A DNA stretch of 35,385 nt from Planctomycetota bacterium (lineage in GTDB: Bacteria > Planctomycetota > Phycisphaerae > UBA1845), in contig JAJRWX010000038.1 of NCBI GenBank assembly GCA_024276605.1, forward strand, positions 1 to 35,385, given 5' to 3'. A program made the translations under genes and the position numbers. Shown here piece after piece: positions 24,554-32,666 of this stretch (its first letter is position 1; each line of letters starts with the position of its first letter). The notes beneath the pieces are model-generated. The model saw only the letters and a program-made list of their open reading frames with translations, made no database searches and was not told the DNA's origin.

Positions 24554-25925
24554 ATGATTCAAACCCCTGTCTACTTGCCTTCGCCATAGCCATTTGATCA
24601 CCTAGAAGCTTGCTTGCGGGGCGAAAATCGTAACGTTTGCTGTCCATATCTGCTACCAAGTATTCCCAATCCATTAACTGCAAGAGGTCTGATCTTGCTG
24701 TAGCGTAGGAAACGGCAAAGCGCTCTTTATGATCTGCAATCGTAAAAATCCTGTCCGGATTTCGTGCACCCTGCAAGACGACTTCGCGTTGCCTGTGGTT
24801 TAACCGCTGGTCTTTTGTAAACAGTTTACGCGCTTCTGCGAGTTGTTCTTGTTTTTTATGTAGAAAAAGACGTAGGTCTTGTCTCGCACGGCTAATTATC
24901 TTGGTCTTATATGTCAAAAAATAAGTGATATCAAAATCGTCTATTTCGCTGTTTAAGTACGCACGTACATACTTGCCAGGGCTACGATAGATGAGTCTAG
25001 AAATTGGAAGGTACTCAAAAAGCCAGTAGCCATTCCGCAACATTGACCAGTAAAAAATAGCTCGTGCGGTCCGCCCATTTCCATCACAAAACGGATGATC
25101 GAAGCCCAACTGAAAGTGAAGGATGCACGCGCGTATCATTGGATGAATAAACTCTCCATCCTGTGGCTGCTGATTGGCGAAGGTGCATAACCGTTCCAGT
25201 CGGTCACTTAACTCATGTGCCGGCGGCGGTACATGAATGACTGCGTTGTCTCGGTCGTCAACGACCGTTATGTTCTCGTCCTCACGACGTAAACGCCCCA
25301 CCGAATTTTCGTGATCCTGTGTGCCTTTGGTTAATATGGATTGCAATTCCAGCAGAAGTTCTACCGATAGCGGAGTCTTTCTATGTTCACGAATAAACTG
25401 TATCGCATGATAGTTATTGGTGACCATCCTCTCGCCCTTAGTTTTTGGCTTTCGACCTGATCTGAGCATCTTATTGGCGTCATGCCGGGTTGTTGCAGCA
25501 CCTTCAAGCATACTTGATGCAATGGCCTCTTCTCGGAGAGCACTAATAATGAATCGTTCTCGCTGGTGGGGTGCTAATGGGGCTTCATCATCCGAAATTA
25601 GGCGCCCTGCTGTTTGTTGATCAACAAGCATTAGTTCCCGCTGAACGCTGTCCGGGACATTGAAGCGAAGTAGCTGTTCGCCGGTTCCAACTAGTGGTGT
25701 CCAGTGATATCTTTGTAGCCGTCCCATTTTGATAACAGACCACGCGATTTCTGCGTTTACCTTCGCGGCTGGGGCGGTCACTCGCACTTTATCCCAGGGC
25801 CAATAATTGGCTTCACACTCGCGGGTGTATTTAATAAGCCCGGAGTTTTTGAACAACTCTTGTAAAGCACCCTTGTGCCGAGATAGCACATCTTGAATAT
25901 CCGGTGGCTTTCTCGGTATCCTCAT
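24552..25925 (-). CDS. Fic-domain protein with N-terminal inhibitory motif and C-terminal winged helix
   Basis: Fic enzymes usually transfer AMP from ATP to protein targets. The protein has 457 residues from the ATG at 25925, chosen because the predicted promoter and operator lie just upstream; the open frame reaches 26006 but would then start inside the promoter. An N-terminal domain is followed by an inhibitory helix motif S137-S-M-L-E141-G142 (S/TxxxE(G/N)). The catalytic motif is HPFCDGNGRTAR (277-288), matching HPFx(D/E)GNGRxxR completely. The C-terminal part contains a helix-turn-helix-like stretch (FAVSYATARSDLLQLMDWEYL). The inhibitory helix precedes the Fic core, as in class II proteins. 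The gene looks more AT-rich than its neighbours, stands alone and has its own regulatory region, consistent with acquisition. The target is unknown. Confidence 0.93.
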   Translation of the reverse strand: MRIPRKPPDIQDVLSRHKGALQELFKNSGLIKYTRECEANYWPWDKVRVTAPAAKVNAEIAWSVIKMGRLQRYHWTPLVGTGEQLLRFNVPDSVQRELMLVDQQTAGRLISDDEAPLAPHQRERFIISALREEAIASSMLEGAATTRHDANKMLRSGRKPKTKGERMVTNNYHAIQFIREHRKTPLSVELLLELQSILTKGTQDHENSVGRLRREDENITVVDDRDNAVIHVPPPAHELSDRLERLCTFANQQPQDGEFIHPMIRACILHFQLGFDHPFCDGNGRTARAIFYWSMLRNGYWLFEYLPISRLIYRSPGKYVRAYLNSEIDDFDITYFLTYKTKIISRARQDLRLFLHKKQEQLAEARKLFTKDQRLNHRQREVVLQGARNPDRIFTIADHKERFAVSYATARSDLLQLMDWEYLVADMDSKRYDFRPASKLLGDQMAMAKASRQGFES

Positions 25926-25929
25926 AAAA

Positions 25930-25954
25930 CTATCACTTACGAACAAACTGATAG
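25930..25954. promoter_or_regulatory. Operator copy 1, CTATCA-N13-TGATAG, next to the fic start
   Basis: A perfect 6-bp dyad with 13-bp spacing. It lies in the predicted leader, four bases before the ATG at 25925, where a bound protein (or the RNA hairpin) could block translation or elongation. It is identical in arms and spacing to the copy at 25994-26018. Confidence 0.75.
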
Positions 25955-25977
25955 AATAAACTTGTCTTTTCCGAAAT

Positions 25978-26006
25978 ATCATATAACAATAATCTATCAA
26001 TGTCAA
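25978..26006 (-). promoter_or_regulatory. Near-consensus sigma-70-type promoter of the fic gene
   Basis: On the minus strand TTGACA (26001-26006) and TATGAT (25978-25983) are separated by exactly 17 bases. Predicted transcription start is near 25970, giving a leader of about 45 bases. The -35 box lies entirely inside operator copy 2. Confidence 0.85.
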
Positions 26007-26018
26007 GTAAATTGATAG
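25994..26018. promoter_or_regulatory. Operator copy 2, CTATCA-N13-TGATAG, covering the -35 box
   Basis: The arms here extend to CTATCAA/TTGATAG. The TTGACA box is in the spacer, so binding should exclude RNA polymerase. Centres of the two copies are 64 bp apart, about six helical turns, so they lie on the same face of the DNA. Confidence 0.78.
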
Positions 26019-26360
26019 TTATTTAATGTAGGATATTAGGACTATGCCGAACCGATCACGCAGAAAACAGCGGAAAGTGGTCAAAGCTGCCTTCGTTGAG
26101 AGCATCAGATCAATACTCTACTGCTCGAGTGACCTGTGTATCGAAACCAACCATCCCAAAGTAATTGCTGAGTGAATTCGACGATAACAACGACACCCGC
26201 CCAAACAGATGATTTGACTCGTCATGATTGGATTTTGGTTGAGATGTTTGGACTGCTAAACTGAAATAATTCCAGTATAAATTAACAAAGATTATAGTCT
26301 GAGGTATTGTTGAAATGAGATTACATGAGATCGTCGGTATCACCTTAATGGAGTCGATTT
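26007..26360. other. AT-rich spacer between the fic and mnmE genes
   Basis: It holds the upper part of operator copy 2 and a short divergent open frame (26044-26175). The rest (26176-26360) is AT-rich with no credible gene. The mnmE gene ends at its right edge and no clear terminator is visible. Confidence 0.5.
26044..26175 (+). CDS. Possible small basic protein divergent from fic, 43 residues
   Basis: The ATG is preceded by GGATATTAGG. The peptide starts MPNRSRRKQRKVVKAA and is strongly basic at its N-terminus, then mixed. It is immediately divergent from the fic regulatory region, the place where a partner of a Fic toxin could lie, but the Fic protein already has its own inhibitory motif and no known antitoxin family is recognised. 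Chance is quite possible. Confidence 0.25.
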   Translation: MPNRSRRKQRKVVKAAFVESIRSILYCSSDLCIETNHPKVIAE

Positions 26361-27827
26361 TCATTTTCCAATACAAAAGTTAGCGAAGATTTGGCTTAGC
26401 AGGTCTTCGGTGGTGATGTCGCCGGTGACGGTGCCCAGGTATTCCAAGGCTTCTCGTAGCTCGAAGGCTAATAGGTCGGCACAATCGATGGTTTCAGTGG
26501 CTGATTGGCAGAGTGTTATGGCGTGGGCGATGGCGGTCGCGGCTTGACGTATGCCCTCCCGCTGTCGCTCGCTGAGCAAGATGGCTTGGCTTAGGGTTGT
26601 GGTGGTTGTGCCGGATAGGGCATCTAACATCGCGGATTGTAATGATTCAATACCTTGGCCTGTGGCTGCGCTGATGGGGCATAGAGATATTGCGACGGTT
26701 TTTGAATCTTTGATAGTCGTGTGTGAATCGTCATGTAAACCGCTCAGACCGAGGCGTTGAAGCTCTTGTTGGATGGTGTGATGAGGCGATGTTTCGTTTG
26801 GCTTTAGATCACATTTGTTGGCCGCTATGACAATGTTCCCGATGTTGAGCTGTTGCATCAATTCGACTACATGCGGATCAACCGCTTGGGTTACGTCCAC
26901 GACCAAACATATGGCATCTACGCGCTGTGCCTCGGAAAGGGTCATGTATCTGGCAGCGGCAGCTATTTGGTCGATGGATTGATCGACTCCGGCTGCGTCT
27001 AATAGGATGGCTTCGCAACGCCCCAGTTTTATCGGTGCAGACAGGATGTCCCGCGTGGTTCCTGCTGCGGCTGCACAAATGGAACGACTGATCCCGCTGA
27101 GGCGATTCATAAGCGAACTCTTGCCGACATTGGGCGAGCCGAATAGGAGAATGCGTGGCAGGCTATCGAATTGCTCTACGGCTTGGGCGCTATTCATTTG
27201 ATGATCAAGTTCGAGTTGCAGGTCGCGTAAGCGGGTTTGTAATTGTGGAGGTGTTATGAATTCGATCGGTTCTTCCGCGAAGTCAATGTCGGCTTCGATT
27301 AGGGCGACTAATTCGGCGAGTTGTTCACGAACTGCGAGAACCTGACGTGTCGCGCTACCGTCGGCGAGTCGTCGAGCGGCGCGAAGTTGCACATCACTTT
27401 CAGCGCGAATGATGCCGGCTACGGCTTCGCTTTCGGCGAGCGTTTTTGCACCGCTAAGAAATGCTCTGGCTGTGAACTCGCCGGGTTGTGCTTGACGTGC
27501 GCCGTAAGAGACTGCTTGATGGGAGATCATGTCGAGTAAGGGCGGTGAGCCGGGGGCGTAGATTTCGACGAGGTCTTGTCGCGTGTAACTATGCGGCTCG
27601 CGAAAGAGGTAAAGCGTCGCAGGTAGTCGCAGGTCATCTTCGATGGAAATCTCAGCGTTGATACGACGGGATCCATCTGCCTTGGTGAGCGAGGTGCTGC
27701 GGTCTTGCACCATCATCTGGTCCACGATGTGAATCGCCTGCGGTCCGCTCAGACGAACGATGCCTACCGAACTGTGTCCGGGCGGAGAGGAAATGGCTAC
27801 GATGGTTTCGTGAATGCGCTCGATCAT
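26361..27827 (-). CDS. mnmE: tRNA uridine-5-carboxymethylaminomethyl modification GTPase MnmE
   Basis: MnmE, with MnmG, modifies wobble U34 of several tRNAs. The protein has 488 residues, somewhat longer than the usual 450-460. The N-terminal folate-binding domain contains FREPHSYTRQDLVEIYAPG and QPGEFTARAFLSGAKTLAESE. The G domain has G1 GSPNVGKS (230-237), G2 GTTRD, G3 DAAG (277-280) and G4 NKCDL. The C-terminus ends FCIGK, the family hallmark whose Cys is conserved. Odd points: G3 is DAAG rather than DTAG, and the following residues are VDQS where E. coli has LRE, so the position of the catalytic Glu282 is Gln283. The His-Gly-Gly of the N-terminal motif is also changed to Ala-Pro-Gly. No Shine-Dalgarno is obvious before the ATG. 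Confidence 0.95.
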   Translation of the reverse strand: MIERIHETIVAISSPPGHSSVGIVRLSGPQAIHIVDQMMVQDRSTSLTKADGSRRINAEISIEDDLRLPATLYLFREPHSYTRQDLVEIYAPGSPPLLDMISHQAVSYGARQAQPGEFTARAFLSGAKTLAESEAVAGIIRAESDVQLRAARRLADGSATRQVLAVREQLAELVALIEADIDFAEEPIEFITPPQLQTRLRDLQLELDHQMNSAQAVEQFDSLPRILLFGSPNVGKSSLMNRLSGISRSICAAAAGTTRDILSAPIKLGRCEAILLDAAGVDQSIDQIAAAARYMTLSEAQRVDAICLVVDVTQAVDPHVVELMQQLNIGNIVIAANKCDLKPNETSPHHTIQQELQRLGLSGLHDDSHTTIKDSKTVAISLCPISAATGQGIESLQSAMLDALSGTTTTTLSQAILLSERQREGIRQAATAIAHAITLCQSATETIDCADLLAFELREALEYLGTVTGDITTEDLLSQIFANFCIGK

Positions 27828-28098
27828 AGGTTATAGCTGCATCAGACAAGTGGTCGCTGCCGGAGCCACGGATGCAACGATCACAAATCATGATGACGAT
27901 GCATGAATGTTAGCTGCGAGATGAATGAAACTCAATGGATAAAGCAAGCTCTATTTAACTGTAGCGTTCCGTCGCACGTTTTTAATGGAGGTTTTCGATG
28001 TTTCCATGCTACACTTGACTGTTAAACGCTATAGTGTTGAGTCGTTGTGAACTCGTAGCGCAGGGATTCTTTTTCGCAAGATATGGGTTGTCGGATTT

Positions 28099-30240
28099 TC
28101 AATCCTGCATGAGCCGCTGTAGAAATCGTATCACCTTACGGGCGACGCGTGTGCCGATCGGTTGGGGTGGTCCGTGTAGCAGAAGCGCCCCCGTTGCACC
28201 GTGACGGAAGTATGCGCGTTGCACATTAGGCAGATCAACGGTGATTTCAAAGTAGGGTTTGTTGGATTCGAACGTAGTTGGGTCGACTGCGATCCGGCCA
28301 CCTGCCAATTGGGTGAGCGCGATCAGCTCCACGTGACGTGAGCCTACCGCGTCTATGCTCACGATGTGGCCTTCATGCGTTTCTGCCGGTTGAGCGTAAG
28401 ATCGAAATTGAACTTCATCGCCGACAGCCGGCTGGGCACTGGCCATCTCTTCGTCGGTTAACAGCACACGGACGCGCCATCTCCCGCTCGTGATTGTCGC
28501 TATAGGTGTGCCGACTTCGAGGAATTGGCCTCGGTGCTGCGGACTCAAGCTTGCGGTGACCTCGCCTGCTTCGTGGCTACGCACGTTTAATTGGGCTAAC
28601 TCGTCCTCAGCCTCTCGTAGTGCACGATTCAACGTCTTGACTTTGGCCGCTTCTTGCATGGATCGATTCGGTTGATCGATACGAAAGGCGTCGCGACGAA
28701 TTTCAGCGGATTGTAAGTTAGCCGTCGCGCGCGCCAGTGATTCGAGCAGCGTATCATTGCGTAGTTGGGCTACGGGCGTACCCATGTTTATGATATCACC
28801 CGTATTGACCGTTACGTTTTCGACGAATCCAGCCACTTCGGTTCTGATGATCGATTCGTTCTGTGTGGTTATGACGCCGGTTGCGTGAACACGGGTGGGT
28901 GAAGGGATCAAGCAAATCATGGCTGGTCCGATGACCAGTACGACTATTCCGACTGCGACGGCACGCCGACGGATTTGGGCTGTTTCTTCGCTGTGCCATA
29001 AATAGGCCGTTAAGCCGCGAACTAACTTGACGATTGAGGAAAGCAGATAGATGGTGGCTAAGCCAATCCCGACAAAGAATAATTTCGACGCTAGTACTGC
29101 AGCAATCGCGATTAAGAGCATGACGCGATAGATCGCAGCCGAGATGCCAAACGTCAACAGCGTCAAACGCAATCGACGAGGCATATTAGCTGTATTTGCA
29201 GGTATATGTAGAACAAGCTGTTTCAGTCTTGATATAACATATCGATTCGCGCGTGATCTCAAGTTGGGAATCTCAGTCAAATCGCTGAGGATATAATAAC
29301 CATCGTAGCGCATTAAGGGGTTGACATTGAATAGTAAGGTGACAACGCTGGCTAAGAAGATAACGTTGTAAGCAACATGATGTATGGCTGATGGCCCGGT
29401 TAGCGACCAGACAAAAACCGCTATGGCAGCGCAGGCTGTTTCCACATACATACCTGCCAGGCACACAATGATACGATGCTTTTTACTGGTAAAACCCCAG
29501 GACGAGGTTGCATCGACGTAGGCGCAGGGCGTGAACATGATCAAATATGCGCCCATATCGGGGACATACCCGCCAAACCGTTTGCAAGCGAAGGCGTGTC
29601 CGAATTCGTGAATCACTTTTAGCACGATCAATGTGATCCACATTAGCCCTAAATTCTGTGCGGCTAAGATGCCGCTTAGCGGTTCGGTGAGATCTTCCCA
29701 CCGCTTGACGATGGTATATCCCGCAGCGATGAGCAAGGCCATCCACATGATAAATGCCGTGCGACTAAATACCGGGGCAGCCCAGCGGACATAACGGGTG
29801 AGAAACGCGTCTGGATTCCAGAGTGGAATGCGTAAAAACATGATGCTCATCAGCCTTTGGCGCCGCTTGGCTTTTTGCTTTTCCAAGAGTCTGCGGTACA
29901 AGCGTTTATCGTCGTTAATGGGTAGATGAAGGAAGCCAATTTGGTGTAAGGAGAGTATGAACTTATAGAAGCGTTCTTCGTCCTGTTTATGCATTTTCTC
30001 CTGCGAAATAAGATTTTGACATATGTCACCCAGCGGAAGACTTTGGTTGATGGCAATGAATACAGCATAGTCCGGTGGATCGAGCCGTTGTGTTTGGAAC
30101 GTGACGGGGTCGCGCACAATGTAGGATGGATTACCGCGAAACAGATGCCGGGTGACTTCAAGATCATCGCGCACATTCACGTGCACTTTGGCCAGTTGCG
30201 AAGCCATCGAGGCTGGATTATGTTCTTGTTGGGTAGCCAT
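28099..30240 (-). CDS. Site-2-protease-type (M50) membrane protein fused to a HlyD-like domain
   Basis: The protein has 713 residues. The N-terminal 110 residues look like a PqqD-like winged helix (PSYIVRDPVTFQTQRLDPPD). Several TM helices follow from about 155. The M50 zinc motif HEFGH is at 211-215, and the second motif NVNPLMRYDGYY at 305-316 supplies N-P and D-G; both are intact. More TM helices precede a periplasmic adaptor-like domain (VHATGVITTQNESIIRTEVAG, EVAG-FVENVTVNTGD, LRNDTLLESLARATANLQ, a coiled coil, and a second half of the lipoyl domain). It could act as an inner-membrane transporter component or a protease acting on an exported partner. It starts six bases after the stop of the GAF-HlyD gene, so the two are surely coupled. 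Confidence 0.9.
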   Translation of the reverse strand: MATQQEHNPASMASQLAKVHVNVRDDLEVTRHLFRGNPSYIVRDPVTFQTQRLDPPDYAVFIAINQSLPLGDICQNLISQEKMHKQDEERFYKFILSLHQIGFLHLPINDDKRLYRRLLEKQKAKRRQRLMSIMFLRIPLWNPDAFLTRYVRWAAPVFSRTAFIMWMALLIAAGYTIVKRWEDLTEPLSGILAAQNLGLMWITLIVLKVIHEFGHAFACKRFGGYVPDMGAYLIMFTPCAYVDATSSWGFTSKKHRIIVCLAGMYVETACAAIAVFVWSLTGPSAIHHVAYNVIFLASVVTLLFNVNPLMRYDGYYILSDLTEIPNLRSRANRYVISRLKQLVLHIPANTANMPRRLRLTLLTFGISAAIYRVMLLIAIAAVLASKLFFVGIGLATIYLLSSIVKLVRGLTAYLWHSEETAQIRRRAVAVGIVVLVIGPAMICLIPSPTRVHATGVITTQNESIIRTEVAGFVENVTVNTGDIINMGTPVAQLRNDTLLESLARATANLQSAEIRRDAFRIDQPNRSMQEAAKVKTLNRALREAEDELAQLNVRSHEAGEVTASLSPQHRGQFLEVGTPIATITSGRWRVRVLLTDEEMASAQPAVGDEVQFRSYAQPAETHEGHIVSIDAVGSRHVELIALTQLAGGRIAVDPTTFESNKPYFEITVDLPNVQRAYFRHGATGALLLHGPPQPIGTRVARKVIRFLQRLMQD

Positions 30241-30246
30241 GACACA

Positions 30247-32148
30247 TCAATAGTAGAGACGCATGTAGTCGATCATACGGTGAAGTGTAATCCACCAGAT
30301 GCGACGTGATCCGACGCGCACCCGGGCGACGCCTTCCATGCCCGGACGTACCCAGCCCCCTTTGGTTTCTACCGTGGCTTCGGCGATAATCACGTTTCGA
30401 TTGGCTCGTTGTTGTGTTTCGCCGTAGATACTATGTACTTGGAAGGCGTGTACGTTTTCAGGACTAGCAAAAGTGGAAAACACACCGGCTTGTTGCACGA
30501 TCAGCTCAGCGGCAGACTGCTCCGGTACTTGCAACTCCAAGTGCCACTCATTGAGTGGGGCGATGGCGAAAAGTGGATCACCTTGGGCGATGACACTACC
30601 GATACTCTTCCGCAAATCACCTTGAACGATCATCCCTGAGATGGGAGCGCGAACGACGGCTTGCTCAATGCGACTTTCGACGATATCGAGTTTGGTGAGG
30701 ATGAGTTTTTTCTCGGCCTGGGCAAGTTGGGCTTCCACCGGGATATTATCCGCTAAGGCACGATCGATCCGATGTTCAATGACGGTTAGCTCCGCACGTA
30801 ATTCTGATCGTTGTTGGTCCAACATGCCGTGGTCGAGTTCGCAGAGGATGTCACCTTGTGTGACGCGTTTACCCTCCATGGCTATAGCGGACGAAAGTAC
30901 CGCTTGGAAAGGTGCAGCGACATGTCTTAGCGAGGCCGGTGTAAGCACGGCGGGTACGCGCAGGTCGTAGTTCATGGAGCCGAAGAAAAAGGTAATGGTA
31001 CCCAGTAATGCGATAAGGGCCATGACTTGCGCCCCAATCCGACCGGGCTGACGCAAAGCAGCGATGGATTGGTGTAGCTTGTCGATTGCGTGTCGAGGTA
31101 AAGATCGACCTGCACGCTGGGTCATTACTAACGATCCACCGAAGGGTTCGATGCGTGTGCGCACTTCATCCAATTGACCGGGCTTGTATGGGTCCGACGG
31201 TCGGCGTCTTATGCTGACCACCGCGACGGTTTCCTCTCCGGCTGAGAGTGGTATGGAGGCTACGGCATCGCCACCGGTTGCGGTGTGCCATTGTTTGTGT
31301 AGCCGATATGTGCTGCTATCGTTTTGTTGATCCGACCATTCTGCACTGGCTTGGTAGACAATCATGGTTGATGCGTCGAGACACTCTTCCATGGCAGCGC
31401 GCATGGATGATACACCGGGGCTTTGGTGTTTAATTTCGTCCATGCCGGAGATGGAAAGCACGCGAATGCGATCATGCTTGACAATGCCCAGGGCGACTTG
31501 TTCTGCGCCCATTTTGTTGCAAATTTCGTTGGTCAGCGCAAAAGCCAATTCCTCCGTAGATCGATAACGCGATGCCTGAGCGAGAGCGCGATCGGCGTTG
31601 GTAGTGCTTGTTGTGCGCTGGGCAGAGGTCAGATTGTTACGATCATGGGCGGCGCCGAGAAATTCAACGGTGACGGAGACAAAACGCGTCATCGCTTCGA
31701 GGGTAGCCAATCTTGACGGCAGTTCATCTTGATTCATCGGTGCCAGCACGAGTGCCACGGCACCGATGGCTGGTCCGGAAGGATCAAAGATGGGTGTGGC
31801 TAACAACGCCACTTTGGTGTTGCCGCCTTTTGCTTGGAGCAATCTTGCTTGGGGCCTTGGCTCGGCGAGACATTCCGTGAGATATTGTTGAACGCTGGGT
31901 TTCCAGAACGCAGGATCGGTTGGACCGGTGTGCCAATCATGCTGCACAACTTCGGATGCGTATCGCACGTGCATGGCTGAATATGGACTGGCGAAATGCT
32001 TAGCGATCAACATTAAGGCATCACGTAGAAACTGCGTTTGCGAAACACCCTTCCGCGCGAGAGCGACCAACTCCACGTAGGCGTCATGGTTTTTTTCACC
32101 TGAGGAAGACTCGGATGATTGACCCGTGGATGTTTGGGCGTTGGCCAT
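30247..32148 (-). CDS. GAF-domain protein fused to a HlyD-like periplasmic adaptor
   Basis: The protein has 633 residues. The cytoplasmic N-terminal half looks like two GAF-type sensor domains (about 25-165 and 195-345; phrases FASPYSAMHVRYASE, VALLATPIFDPSG and ATGGDAVASIPLSAGEETVAVVSI). A single TM helix lies near 374-391 (VMALIALLGTITFFFG). The outer half is HlyD-like: VLTPASLRHVAAPFQAVLSS, GDILCELDH, a helical hairpin (LRAELTVIEHRIDRALAD), VVRAPISGMIVQGD and a barrel ending RPGMEGVARVRVG. A ligand sensor joined directly to an export adaptor suggests gating by a small molecule. It is located between the PilZ gene (31 bp upstream) and the M50-HlyD gene (6 bp downstream). Confidence 0.9.
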   Translation of the reverse strand: MANAQTSTGQSSESSSGEKNHDAYVELVALARKGVSQTQFLRDALMLIAKHFASPYSAMHVRYASEVVQHDWHTGPTDPAFWKPSVQQYLTECLAEPRPQARLLQAKGGNTKVALLATPIFDPSGPAIGAVALVLAPMNQDELPSRLATLEAMTRFVSVTVEFLGAAHDRNNLTSAQRTTSTTNADRALAQASRYRSTEELAFALTNEICNKMGAEQVALGIVKHDRIRVLSISGMDEIKHQSPGVSSMRAAMEECLDASTMIVYQASAEWSDQQNDSSTYRLHKQWHTATGGDAVASIPLSAGEETVAVVSIRRRPSDPYKPGQLDEVRTRIEPFGGSLVMTQRAGRSLPRHAIDKLHQSIAALRQPGRIGAQVMALIALLGTITFFFGSMNYDLRVPAVLTPASLRHVAAPFQAVLSSAIAMEGKRVTQGDILCELDHGMLDQQRSELRAELTVIEHRIDRALADNIPVEAQLAQAEKKLILTKLDIVESRIEQAVVRAPISGMIVQGDLRKSIGSVIAQGDPLFAIAPLNEWHLELQVPEQSAAELIVQQAGVFSTFASPENVHAFQVHSIYGETQQRANRNVIIAEATVETKGGWVRPGMEGVARVRVGSRRIWWITLHRMIDYMRLYY

Positions 32149-32179
32149 GAGTGCAAATTCCCGATCCTAGTTTCGGTTA

Positions 32180-32611
32180 TCAGCCAAGCAACGTCGATGA
32201 TGGCTGCTGGGCGAGGGTCTCCGGTAAACACAAAGGTTTGAAGAAAGAAAAACCAACCTCGAAGGCATCCTCTCGGATCAAACGACAACGTACACAACGC
32301 GAGAAGGTCATAGGCAGATCAATAGCCTTTTTATCAAAATCAATACGATAGATATCGCCGACGGTGACTGGTATGGGTAGTAGTGCGCTGCAACCGCCTT
32401 GCGAAATGTCTCCCGTAACGCCTTTCACTTTCATGGAAAGCACTTCGCTGGCATTCCCGGGGCGTAGTGTAATAGCCACTTTGACAGTCAGACGAAAGTG
32501 GGCACGTTGGCGGCGAATATCTTCGGTTGTATTGCTACTCAAATCTTGCAGCAGATCGAAGGCTTCGTCATCGTTAGGTAATTGGGATGATCGTTCTGTA
32601 TCATCAAACAT
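32180..32611 (-). CDS. PilZ-domain protein, predicted c-di-GMP receptor
   Basis: The protein has 143 residues; the ATG has AGGATG about eight bases upstream. The PilZ signature is complete: R36-A-H-F-R40 (RxxxR) and D68-I-S-Q-G-G (D/NxSxxG), followed by a beta barrel (MTFSRCVRCRLIREDAFEVGFSF). A short acidic N-terminus precedes it. It should bind c-di-GMP and report it to the neighbouring export apparatus. It is within the apparent operon, 55 bp after the adaptor gene and 31 bp before the GAF-HlyD gene. Confidence 0.9.
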   Translation of the reverse strand: MFDDTERSSQLPNDDEAFDLLQDLSSNTTEDIRRQRAHFRLTVKVAITLRPGNASEVLSMKVKGVTGDISQGGCSALLPIPVTVGDIYRIDFDKKAIDLPMTFSRCVRCRLIREDAFEVGFSFFKPLCLPETLAQQPSSTLLG

Positions 32612-32666
32612 GGTTTACATCCTATGAACATGGCTTCATTCGTATCATCCACTTCCCAACTCACTA

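Noticed and set aside
26110-26376. Minus-strand open frame of 88 residues between fic and mnmE
   Set aside because: It overlaps the 3' end of mnmE, is AT-rich with biased composition, and has no ribosome binding site.
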